This document shows, piece after piece, positions 36,911 through 48,118 of a stretch of 64,000 bases of DNA. This stretch comes from Tamarix chinensis (lineage: Eukaryota > Streptophyta > Magnoliopsida > Caryophyllales > Tamaricaceae). Under the pieces are notes generated by a model. The model saw only the letters and a program-made list of their open reading frames with translations. It did not search any database and was not told the origin of the DNA. Position 1 is the first letter of the stretch, and the number at the start of each line of letters is the position of its first letter. A program made the position numbers and the translations under genes. The stretch spans positions 105,641,422-105,705,421 of the forward strand of contig CM060175.1 of NCBI GenBank assembly GCA_030549775.1, written 5' to 3'.

Positions 36911-39900
36911 TAAAGGTTAAAAATTGAAATAAAATAGAATACGTTTAAAAAAATAGGGAAGAAGTGCTGAGAGGGTCTAGGCTTTAACCTTGATTCGGCG
37001 GAGATAGGTGGTACAGGCGGTGGTGCACGGCGGTGGTGCACGGCGGCGGAGGCGGTGGCCGAAAAAGAGGTTAGAAAAGGAAAAGGTTGAGGTGTGAGAA
37101 GAAGAGGTGGAGAATGAGGGTGGATGTTGAGGTGTTGATGGTAGCCTAGGCTGAAAGGAGTAAAGTGAGGATGGTGGCGTAGCAAGTGGCGGCGGCGCAT
37201 GACGGTAGAGGTGGCAGCTGAAATGAAGAGAAAGAGAGAAAGAGAGAAGGAGAAGGAGAAAGGAGAAAATAAGGGTATGGCTAGGTGGAGGAAGATTAGT
37301 AGCAGCTTTTGGATGATGTAGGAGGCGGTGATAGTTGCAGATGTGGTGGTGGACAGTGGCACGAGGGGTTGCGGGTGTAAAACATTTGGGTTCATGGCCA
37401 AGGAACTTCACACGGCTGTGGTGGCTCGTGCAAGAATAATCGAGGGAGATGGGTAGCTCAGTTAGTTAGAGGGCGGTGTAGGGAAGACTTAGGTAGGCCG
37501 AGATGGCGGCATAGTCGGTTGACAGTGGAGGAAAGGTCATCTGAAGTCGTGGTGGTGCACAGGTTAGATTCTTAGGGTTTCGGGGAAAAAGTTTCGAAAT
37601 CAACCAAACAAGGGGTATTTATAGAGTTTAGAGGGGAAGGTAGGGTTCTGAGGGTCGGTAGGAAGATATTGCAAGTAGGGTTTGGGGTAGCCGGCAGCGT
37701 TAATTGGCTGGCACAAATTTAGGTCGGGGTCGACTTTTTGCGTAGGAAAAGGAGAGTTTTGCGCGCAAGAAAAGGGAAATGGGTTAGGTTAGGCTAATCT
37801 ACGATTCAAGGGGAAGAGAAAGAGAGGAGAAATGGGCGGTCAAGTCGAGCGTAGCCGGCGGTGCCATTTTCGGAGGCAATGGAGCTGCTGGTCGACGGCT
37901 AAGGAAGAAGAAGGTGAATCGGCCGGTTGGGGGAAAAAGAAAGAAGAACCGGGTCAGTCGGCAACAGTTATAAAAGTTTAAATGGAACGCGGCGTTCTAT
38001 GGGGAAAAGGCGCAATACGCAACGCTTCAGCTGCCGAAGGAAGAAAAGAAAAGAACAGAGGATGGGCCGCAAAAGAGAGGAAGGAAAAAGGAGATATTGG
38101 GTCGCAGCAAGCCCAATCGGAAGGAAGAAGAAAACAGAAAGAAAAGAAAAGAAAAAGAAAGAAAAAGGAAGAAGGAAAAAGAAAAAGGAAAAAGGGAAAA
38201 GAAAATTTAAAGTAGGTTTGGGTCAATTAAATTAATTAGAATATTTTGGGTATTTAAAATAAAAATATTTAAATAAAATAATATTAAATTTCCTTTTTAG
38301 GCTAATTTAGAGTTTTTAAAAGATTTTTCCTAAATTCCTTTTTAATTATCAAAAGGCCCAAATTTTTCCTTATAAAAATATTTGTAAATTTCCTCTTAAT
38401 TTGCCATAAATAATTTCTTCTTATTCCAATAAAAATAATTAATTAAATTAATTCCCTAATAAATCCTTATTTAATTACATTTCTTAACATAAATATTTTT
38501 TAGGGCATTTCATTACTATCCCCTTAAAAATAAACTTCGTCCCCGAAGTCTCCTATAGTTCCCTAGGGTTAAGGCCGGGACATTCTAAGTATCTAGGAAT
38601 AACACATTTATAAATATATTTAAATCAACTACCCCCTTAAGGACAAACTAGATAAAAACAATCTAACCTACGGCGAAAAGCTCCGGATATGCTTCTCGCA
38701 TATCTTTATCGGTCTCCCAAGTAGCTTCCTCGGTTCATTGTCGACTCCATAAGATCTTAACAAGAGTGACCGCACTTGTACGAGTCTTCCGTAGTGTCAA
38801 GAATCCGCACTGGTCACCCCTCATAGGTCAATAAATCATCCAATTCAATCTCATCTGGCTGGATTACATGCGATGGATCAACAACATACTTCCGTAGCTG
38901 GGAAATGTGGAACACATTATGCACTCATGCCAACTCTGGAGGAAGAGCCAAATAGTAAGCAACTTCACCCACTCGTTCCAATATCTCATAGGGACCAATA
39001 TACCTAGGGCTCAACTTGCCCTTCCTACCGAACCTTTGTACCCTTTTAGTAGGCGAAAGCCTCATCAACACCTTGTCTCTTGGCTCAAAATCTCCATCCC
39101 TATGCCTTTGATTAGCATAACTCTTTTGTAGGCTCTGAGCTGCTCTCATTCGATCTTGGATCTATCGAACCTGATAGGTCATATCTTCGATCATTTCTGG
39201 TCCCAACACTATTGTCTCACTGATGTCGCTCCAACACAAAGGAGTCCTGCACTTCCCTCCATACAATGCTTCAAAGGGAGCCATCCCAATACTGGCATGA
39301 TAGATGTTATTGTATGAAAAATCTATTAGATGAAGGCGCTCTTCCCAACATCCCTGGAAATCCAGCACACAGTCCCTCAACATATCCTCCAGAGTCTGTA
39401 TAGTTTGTTTTGTCTGTCCGTCTCTGGCAGGGTAAAAGCAGTGCTCATCTTCAACTTAGTCCCTAAAACCTCCTACAACTTTTCCCAAAAGTGATAGAGG
39501 AACCTTGAATCTCGGTCTGACACAATATCCTTTGGAACCCCATGACGACTAACCACGAACTTCATATAAGCGTTTGCCAACTGCTCCATACTCTATGTGG
39601 ACTTCATAGGGATAAGCACGGCTGACTTGGTCAATCTATCAACGATAACCCAAATAGTATCATAGTCGCTTCTGGTCCTTGGTAAACCACTCACAAAAGT
39701 CCATAGAAATGGAGTCCCATTTCCACCTCGGCACCTCCAAAGACTGAAGTAACCCAGCTGGTCTCCGATGTTCAATCTCGACCTTCTGACACAGAAGACA
39801 CCGGGATACAAACTATGCCACTCCCACTTCATACGTGGCCACCAATACACCTTTTTGAGATCCTTATATAACTTAGATCCTCCTGGGTGAACCAAGTAGG

Positions 39901-41599
39901 GTGTTTGATGTCCTTCCTCCATAATATGACGCTTAAGCTCTGAACAACTCTAGGGTACACACCAACGACCTCTGAATCAAATGCTACCATCCTCGTGAAT
40001 TCTGAATCCCTTTGCTTGTCCTTTTTGCATCTTCTGTCGGATTCTCTCCAACTTAATATCTCCAACCTGGCCGGCTCGAATCTTTTTAAATATAGTAGGA
40101 GTGAGTGTCAAGGCATTCATACGGGCTTCGAGGTCTCCCTGCTGAATCATCTCAATCTCCAGGTCTGACATTTCCCTTATTGTTCGGTTAGCAACCACAT
40201 AACACAGCATAGAATGTGAAGTATTCCTACTGAGGGCATTTGCAACCATGTTGGACTTACCCTTATGGTAGGTTAACTCAATATCATAGTCCTTCATAAG
40301 CTCCACCCATCTTCTCTGCCTCAAGTTGAGTTCATTCTGCATGAAAATATACTTGAGATTCTTGTGATCTGTAAAGAATTTTTACTTAGCCCTATACAGA
40401 TAATGTCTCCAAATCTTCAGGGCAAAAACAACAGTGGCCAACTCCAGATCATGCGTGGGATAATTCAGCTCATGTTTCTTTAGCTGTTGTGAGGCATAAG
40501 CTACCACCTTACCCTTCTGCATCAATAAGAATCCCAACCTATACGTGGATGAATCACTATAAACCTCGAACTCCTCGGTCCCCTCGGGTAAATTCAACAC
40601 CGGTGCAGAGGTCAACTGTTTCTTCAGCTCTTGGAAAGCCTATACACAAGCCTCATCCCACTGAAACTTTGTAGACTTCTTCAAAAGATTAGTCAACGGT
40701 TTGACAATCTTGGAAAAATTCTGCACAAATCGTCTATAGTATCCAACCAAATCTAGAAAACTCCAAACCTCCAATATGCTCGTAGGGGGCTTCCATTCTA
40801 TGATCGCCACAACCTTAGCTGGATCCACAACCACTCCCCTAGCTGATACAATGTGACCAAGGAAAGCTACCTCTTGAAGCCAAAATCCACACTTTGACAG
40901 CTTCGCATATAGGTAATGTTCCCTCAACGTACTCAAAATAGTTCGTAAATGCTACTCATGCTCCTTGTTTCCCAAAGAATACACCAAAATATCATCAATG
41001 AATACCACCGTAAATTGATCGAGGATAGGTCTGAATATCGTCGTCATTAAATCCATGAAAACCACAGGGGCATTCGTAAGTCCGAAGGGCATCACCGTAA
41101 ACTCATAATGTCCATATCAAGTTCGGAATGCAGTCTTCATAATATTGGCATCAGCAATCCTCAACTGATGGTACCTGGATCTCAGATCGATCTTAAAAAA
41201 TACCATAGCACCCTTCAACTGATCAAATAAATTGTTGATCCTCGAAAGTGGATACCGGTTCTTTACCGTCAACTGATTCAACCCTCGGTAGTTGATGCAA
41301 AGACGGATGTTATCATCCTTCTTTTTCACGAAAAATACTGGTTCTCCCCATGGTGATATACTTGGCCGGAGGTACCCATGCTCCAATAATTCCTCCAACT
41401 GGGCCTTCAACTCTTTCAACTCAACCGGTGTCATTCTGTAAGGTGCCTTTGAGATAGGCTCGACTCCCGGCACTAGCTCGATCTTAAAATAATCTCCCAA
41501 ACTGGAGGTATGTCTGGCATTTCTTATGGAAACACATCCGGAAATTCTTTAACTATCATAATACTATTTAGTGCGGTTAAGTCCTTGTTCACCTCCTAC

Positions 41600-42754
41600 T
41601 AGGGATGGCAATGGGTTGGGTCTGGACCGAGTCCAGCCATACCCAGACCTGGACCCATTTATATTACCTAGACCCAGACCTGACCCAGACTTGACCCAAA
41701 CCCGTCGGGTCTTAAAAGTTCAGACCCAGATCCAGATCCATCGAGTCTAGCGGGTAAACGGGTCCTAAATGGGTCCGGTTATTTTTCTTAAAAATAATTA
41801 ATAATCTATGCTAATACAAATACATTTATATTTTATATAACTTAATATATATTTTTTTTGTTAAAAAAATCATCTAAGTGAAAAAACAAATATATTAAAA
41901 TAGTTATATTAACTTTTCAAATGGTGTTTTAATGCTTTTAGTAGGGATGTAAATGGGGCGGGTTTGGGGCGAGTATACCCATATCCGTATCCGATAAGAA
42001 AATCCGTACCCATACCCGAAATCATATCCTCTAACATATCCATATCCGTTACTCGACAGATTATCCGTTTACCTGTTAATGGATATTATCCGATGGATAA
42101 ATCTATCACCCGATAGATAAACCCATTTAGAGTTAAGCTAAATGATAATTCTAACTTTAATTTATACTATACTTATTTTAAAATTAAGGGTAAAAAGGTA
42201 ATTATATATCGAGTAAATGGGTACGAATATGGATACGGGTATGGTTACGGGTACGGGTATGGATATCCTATACTCGTATCTATACTCGAATCCGACGGGT
42301 ATTTTTTTTTCATCATCCATATCCGTATCCATATTCGTTTATCCATTACCGTTGGACAAAATCCGTCGGATTTCGGGTAAATTTTGCCCCATTTATATCC
42401 CTAGCTTTTAGAATACAATGTTATACATATTGTTTATAAAGTATACAAAAATAAAATTAAAAAAAAATGAATAAGGAGCTTATATAAGATTAAGACAATA
42501 ATGATAAACATAATATTAGTTTATAAATAAATATATATATATATATAGATACACACACACATACATGTATATTAAACGGGCCTGACGGGTCGGGTTTGGG
42601 TCTAGAACTGGACCCAGACCCAGACCCTTTAAGGTATATGTGGACCTAGACCCGATCCAGACCCGTCGGGTCCAAAAATCATAGACCTAGACCCGCTAAA
42701 AATGAGGCATGTCTAGTGGGTCTGGGTCGGGTCCGAGACCCATTGCCATCCCTA
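41600..42754. mobile_element. hAT-type MITE (GGGTC/GACCC type), host of a nested MITE
   Basis: Both ends carry the 17-bp inverted repeat TAGGGATGGCAATGGGT. Interior ends are rich in GACCC/GGGTC units. The target duplication is CCTCCTAC (41592-41599) and GCTCCTAC (42755-42762), 7 of 8. Without the nested element (462 bp plus 8-bp duplication) it is about 685 bp. It interrupts the chromovirus between protease and reverse transcriptase. Confidence 0.92.
41942..42403. mobile_element. Nested hAT-type MITE (GGATA/TATCC type), deletion derivative of the 51771-57747 family
   Basis: 462 bp, ends TAGGGATGTAAATGGGGC / TAGGGATATAAATGGGGC inverted, with a perfect 8-bp target duplication GCTTTTAG (41934-41941 and 42404-42411). 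Both ends are packed with CGGGTA and TATCCGT units. Its left end matches the right end of the coding hAT element, and its right end matches the other element's left end, so it is related in inverted orientation. Confidence 0.94.
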
Positions 42755-44307
42755 GCTCCTACACATTGCATAAATATAGGGGATATCCTTTTTAGATCAA
42801 AGTGTGCAAAGTGACCATAGATACTACCTTAGTGGTCGGCTCAGGCTGAGTCTTCCTATACAAAACCCTAGTCCCCTTCGGGCCTCGCAAAATCACCCGC
42901 TCCTGGGCACAATCAATAACTGCCTTATATCTCCCTAGCATATCCATGCCCAGAATCACATTAAAATCCTTCAAGTTCATCCCAACCAGATCTACTAGGA
43001 AGTCTACCCCGCCTATGTCTAAGGCCACGTCGGAAAACCTCCGACTACACTCCATCCTGTCACACGACCGAAGCATAACAGATAACGCTACTCTAGCAGA
43101 TGGTAACAGTCCAGCCTTAGCGGCAAATGCAGATGATATGAAAGACAATGTGGTGCCCAAATCAAATAGAACATATGCTGGAAAAGAATAAACGGTGAAC
43201 ATACCCATAACAACATCCAGTTGACGGTCTGCCTCTACCTGACTAATGACATTCAGGCGTCCTCCTGACTGGCCTTCCTTTTGAGGATAAGGCCTAGATC
43301 CCTGATGTCTCCCCCTGTCTCTTGAACTGGTAAATCAAATGGAGTAGGTGCTCGCTGATAGTACTACTGGGAGGAATTATGGCGGTTCTACTGGTACGCC
43401 TGTTGCAGGGGCATCAGCGCTCCTCCCTGCTGAGATGGTCGGGTCTGACTCTACTGAAATCTAGGTGGCCTCTAACACTCCACCGCTCTGTGACCCGCCT
43501 TTCCACAATTTAGGCAAGTGACCAACCTACCTACACAAGTCGTGCCTAGGTGGTTCCGACCACACCTCCTGCAAACTAAGCCTCTCGGGGGCTCTTGGCT
43601 TCTACTGGGATCCTTTGATGGGGGCCTCCTTGCTTCTTCAATTCTAGGCTGGGTCCTGCTCCCAGAGCTCTGACCATCGGGCTTCCTCTTCCCAAGGATG
43701 ACGGCCTGCTCATGAACTAGCGTGTCTGTTATGCTAGCACGCTCGTACAGGGACGTGAGATCTGTGAAAGGCACTGCACCCATCATATGGCGGATGCTGA
43801 AATTTTGTCCCTGCTCAAACTTAAAGAACACCATGGATTCATTGGCGGCGATCCCTGGAGCAAATCAGAGCAACTCAATAAAGCAGTGTGATACTAATAG
43901 ACTTTCATCGGTCCCTGCGTGAGCTGCATAAACTCCGAGAGTTTGTCCCTCCTGAAGCTCTTAGGATAAAATCTAGAGCTGATGGCAGCCTTAAATGTCT
44001 CCCATAAAGCAGGAGGACCATCTTGGGCACGATACTCCTCCCACCAGGTGTCTGCTACGCCCTAGAGGAAGAAAGCTACAATGCTAGGCCGCCTGTCTAG
44101 TGGACAATCCATAGCCTCGAAGGTGCAATCCAGATCTCGGATCCACCCCTCTAGGACCACCAGGTTCTCCTCACCAGAATATATCAGAGGGTGGTGTCTG
44201 GTAACCCTCCGAAGCCAGTCTTCTCTAGCACTTTGAGAGCGATGGGTGAACTCCAAGAAGGATGTGACGGCCTCCTCCAATCTGTTAATCCTTCCGCTCG
44301 CTGCCAT

Positions 44308-44560
44308 TTAACTACACAAAAAGAAAATTTTAGAAACGAACCCATTGGTTCGGAACCATGTTAGCAAGATCCCCCCTTTTTTGAGGAAAAACCTAATCTA
44401 CCCTTGTACTCCTCACCATGACCGGGCTCCAAAATTTTAAAATAGAAATATTTTCGGTTAGAGCGGGAAATCCTTTTCAAAATTTAGTAAAGACTTCATA
44501 AATCAAATTTATTTTCAAAAATAAGCGTGGTCAACAAGACCAACCGCTCTGATACCAACT
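44308..44560 (-). other. 5' untranslated leader and primer-binding site of the chromovirus
   Basis: Between the gag ATG and the 5' LTR. The minus strand has TGGTATCAGAGCGGT (44543-44557), complementary to the initiator tRNA-Met 3' end, three bases from the LTR. Confidence 0.88.
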
Positions 44561-45309
44561 TGTAACATGCCAAAATTTACTACATTTTTTTTCACAAAAC
44601 CCACAAATTTTGGGGATGCTACCGCCACACTTAGTACTAGATCGGTTCACTCCTACCGTTCTAGTACCAAGTGCTAATGCTAAGAAAAACATTGCCATCA
44701 TCACACATTAATACATAAATTAAAGTTCGTAAATCAATAATCAGAGTATGCATGAGTTTTACATAATCCGAAATACGAAAGATAGTTCTTAAGAGAATAA
44801 AAATAGCTATAACATTAAAATTATTTCTAGAGTTTCAAACATAGTTAAAAAGAAAAGGAATAATAATCTCAAAATGAAAACCGACCACGCCACTCCAAGG
44901 ACTTGATGCAGCACCAAACATCACTCGACCCCACCTAATGTCCCATAAACATCAATGGCATCAAGAAGGCATCACCTACCTGCAACACGTCAGACGGGCC
45001 TTCTACTAGTGGGAATGAGCTGCACCCATAAAAAGGGTGATCAGTACACTACGTACTGAATAAGGTAATTGTACACTAAGGCCAACACATAAGCACATAA
45101 AATCATGCAGGCTAATATTCAACTTACACACATTCAAACCCACACATATAATATATAAAGTCATGCAGAATATTATACAGCTTACAAATGATTAAGCTCA
45201 CACATAAAGGCCCAAATAGTCCAGATTAATTATTTAATTAATCTTTTTATCGGAAGTCGATTCACACCATGTTTTTTATTAAATCCATGAAAGTACAGGA
45301 ACCTCCCAC

Positions 45310-45660
45310 TATTTTAGCCGGTGGGCTGGTCACTGATGGAACAACATGTCCACACAACTATTATTCGCCAGTGGATTGGTCACGTACAGGACAACATATC
45401 CACACAACTATTCCTAACCGGTGGATCGGTTCCATTCCTGCTTACATAGTGTTCCACTGTAAGTAATTAATATCTTTTAAGTGCCTTAGCAAACTCTAGT
45501 TTGTGTTTATTGAGCTTGGGATCCCCTACTATTATTGTCGGTGGGTCGGTCACTTGCGGGACATCAGGTCCACACCACTATTATTCGTCGGTGGATCGGT
45601 CACTTGCGGGACATTATTTCCACACCACTATTCCTAACCGGTGAATCGGCTGGACCCAGC
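45310..45660. repeat. Imperfect tandem repeat in the right LTR
   Basis: Units of roughly 50 bp contain CCGGTGG(A/G)TCGGTCAC, GGACA(A/T)CA and CCACAC(A/C)ACTATT. A reverse-orientation relative is at 63310-63690. Confidence 0.82.
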
Positions 45661-45784
45661 TCAATAATCTTTCACTTTAAATGATTAGTGTCTTAAGTAT
45701 TTTATTCAGAAACTTTCACCCAGACATGCATGACTGACTCCTATTATTCTAATCCTCCAACCCTAGTTGACCACCACAACCATA

Positions 45785-45955
45785 GTTAACCATAGCATAC
45801 CCTAACACCCATGCAAACCCTAACTCCATGCGAACCCTACTTCCATGCAAACCCTAACACCATGCAAACCCTACTTCCATGCAAACCCTCCTTCCATGCA
45901 AACCCCAACTTCATGCAGACCCTAACACCATGCAAACCCTAACTCCACATTATTA
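45785..45955. repeat. CCATGCAAACCCTAA(C) minisatellite in the right LTR
   Basis: About nine units of the array also found at 35655-35872; at least three contain AAACCCTAA. Confidence 0.9.
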
Positions 45956-46607
45956 CACTCCCCATCATTATTTTACAAACCTATCATGCATGTCTTATAG
46001 GTCACACCATACCATAATAATAACACAACCCATACACATAATACATATTCCATAATTTAATTCACGAACCTACCTCAACTTTATATCATGTTGCATATAT
46101 AACAGTTATACAATTACATATAAAATACATTATAATTTCATATCATATGGCATGCATGGCATACAAAATACATAACACATAAATGGCCTTAGCTACTCCT
46201 TACCTAAAACGTCGTCGGTCTTGGAGCACGCTCCTATACCTCTTTAGGGCTTTGATTGGTCTCACTTATTATGAGGAAAAAACTAGAATTAGGTTCCCTC
46301 CTAAAAATACTATTATTTACTAACTTATCCCAAAACTAGGTTTTTAAATAAGATAATATTATACTAATAATAACTACACGAAATAATATCAAAAATGCTA
46401 ATAATAATGTTGATATGATTCAAAACGGATGGAGGTATAAGGGCTTCTACCCTCTACCCAAAATAATACTAAAAATATCATTAAAACATCATTAATAAAA
46501 ATAGTACTAATAATAATAATAATCGAATAAAGGTTAAAATTTGAAATAAAATAGAATAAGTTTAAATAAATAGGGAAGAAGGGCTGAGAGGTTCTAGGAT
46601 TTCACCT

Positions 46608-48118
46608 TAAGTGTTTCACCTTGTATTGCTGGTGTTCGTCTTGGTGGAGGAATGACCTATGCTAGCTGAGGCTCTGCTACATCCGTTTGGTATTCTGGGG
46701 CGTGATGGGGATCCTGGGGAAGGGCTTACTTAGGGCTTACAGAATTTATCAGCTGGACCATTATCAAAGATTTTCAAAGGATCTCATCTGATAGTGGATA
46801 GAATGAAAGAAAGTATGAATGTTATACATTAACAGTTTTATTTGTGCATCAACACACTTGCAAGCACGATCTTGGTTACACATGAACATTAAGCTCTTCA
46901 TTGATATTTCTAATTTATATAGCATATGACTTAATTTTGTGTATGCCTTCCTTTTCTCCCATGCTCTTGTCTACTAACTAATCACCTTATGATGCCGATG
47001 GAACTTCTTTGAATGGTCAAGATAATTTCTTCTCACGGTTGGGCAAACCAGATGATGTGGACGTATCTGTTGTTTTCAGGGATTGGTTATTTGCTCTTGA
47101 AGGCACTGAAGATGTTACAAAGAAGTGGGTTCAGAATTGTGGAAGTGTTAGCAGGGAAGAGAGGTGTTGGCACACATCTTTCCAAAATTTATGAATTGAG
47201 GCAAAAGATAGTCCTAAACGCTTAGTAAATGGAAAGTCACATGGGCTGCTCAAATCTCCTATGGATTTGATTACGGTGAGGCTAATCCTATTTCAGACTA
47301 AAGGGATGAACGATTGGTGTTATTATTATTATTATTATTATGAACAAGATCATAGATATTTTCCTGAACCCGAGTGAGAGTGTGTGTGTGTGTATCTTGA
47401 GTCTTCATGAATCTTCTAGAAACAACCTCTTTACTAGCTTTGGGTTGGTGTTGTCATTGTACACTCTACAGAGTCACATACCTTGCTGACTGCGGGACCC
47501 ATAATAGGTGGTGGTGGTTGTTGTAGTGGCTATGGTCTTGCTGAGCCTGAGGGGTTCCTGATGTCTAATTCTGTGGTAGTACAGTGTAGGTTGGGTTTAG
47601 TTGGGGATAGCCCTCAACTCATTGAGCGGTAAGAAATGAAGAAAAAGAGAGATGAAGGATATTTGTTTACTTATTTAGTTTATTTGCTTCTGTAAGGTCT
47701 CTTATATGCATAAGATATATGCAGATTTGTGTTGAAGGATTGTAGACATTGAACTATAGCAGCGATAACAATTCAATCAGTTCGATTATATCATTTTGAT
47801 CATAAAACAATCATTTTTGTTATACGAAAACAATTTAGTATCAATCATGCGATACTGAGGAATAAGCCCAAATATATTCCAATCTTGTGTAGCTGACATA
47901 TTTTCGAAAGTCTCTCATCTAAAAAGAAAGATGTATTAAGGAAAAATTGGTGCACGTAGAACCGTAAAGAGTAGATATAACTAGTATGACAGTAGGAATT
48001 GTACTAGCAGGAGTTTACTAGGGAATGCAGACTAAAAATTGAAGAGTTACATTTATAGGATTCAAGCCATCAGCAATTTTCGAGCCTACGTATACATAGA
48101 TCAACAGTTGTCAAGCCA
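46608..48118. other. Unassigned region, possible gene fragment
   Basis: Starts where the LTR match ends. A 61-codon open frame at 47009-47194 (+) reads like ordinary protein (VFRDWLFALEG, DVTKKWVQNCGS) but I do not recognise it. Two frames overlap there. A TTA microsatellite (47320-47342) and a GT run (47381-47393) follow. It could be a captured exon or chance. The end lies just past the 3' end of gene B and may include its 3' UTR. Confidence 0.35.

Larger units (their letters stand above)
35583..38512 (-). repeat. 3' LTR (truncated) of the chromovirus
   Basis: Homology with the right LTR starts near 35583 (CATGACTGACTCCTA) and ends near 36990. It contains a CCATGCAAACCCTAA minisatellite, several AAT microsatellites, a GGCGG-rich block (36990-37220) and a purine-rich block (38000-38215). 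The right edge is TAGGGCATTTCA, followed by TTACTATCCCCTT, which on the minus strand is the polypurine primer. Confidence 0.83.
38660..44307 (-). pseudogene. Chromovirus gag-pol polyprotein, decayed
   Basis: Gag starts at the ATG at 44307. Two zinc knuckles follow (CRRCGRNHLGTTC about 43560, CLNCGKAGHRAVEC about 43490). The protease region 43208-42792 has DLGTTLSFIS where an active D-S/T-G is expected, so the active site is altered. Reverse transcriptase runs 41500-40640, with FIDD at about 40990, then RNase H (40615-40382) and integrase with H...H zinc residues (39922-39162). A chromodomain-like tail at about 38680-38770 includes EEATWETDKDMREAYPELF. Stops and frameshifts separate all pieces. 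The chromodomain is the established marker of chromoviruses, thought to direct integration to marked chromatin. Confidence 0.92.
35583..46607 (-). mobile_element. Tekay/Del-like Ty3/gypsy chromovirus, both LTRs truncated
   Basis: The minus-strand internal region (38513-44560) runs from a tRNA-Met primer site to a purine tract, and lies between two LTR pieces that overlap only in part. The left piece (35583-38512) lacks the first about 1.1 kb, and the right piece (44561-46607) lacks the last about 1.5 kb. A full LTR would be about 4 kb, consistent with Tekay/Del elements. gag-pol order (gag, PR, RT, RH, IN, chromodomain) also supports this. A hAT MITE with a nested second MITE sits between protease and RT. 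Confidence 0.87.
44561..46607 (-). repeat. 5' LTR (truncated) of the chromovirus
   Basis: Begins TGTAACATGCCAAAAT next to the primer site. It contains imperfect tandem units around CCGGTGGATCGGTC (45310-45660) and the telo-box minisatellite (45785-45955). Similarity to the left LTR stops at about 46607 (CTAGGATTTCACCTT), so the promoter-distal 1.5 kb is missing. Confidence 0.83.

Noticed and set aside
37449..37475. GGGTAGCTCAGTTAGTTAGAGGG resembles the D-arm of a tRNA
   Set aside because: No matching acceptor stem, anticodon arm or T-arm with GGTTCGA follows within 60 bases. It lies in a GC-rich part of the chromovirus LTR and is taken as coincidence.
37927..38235. Lys/Arg/Glu-rich open frame
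   Set aside because: Purine-rich LTR sequence; low-complexity translation open in several frames.
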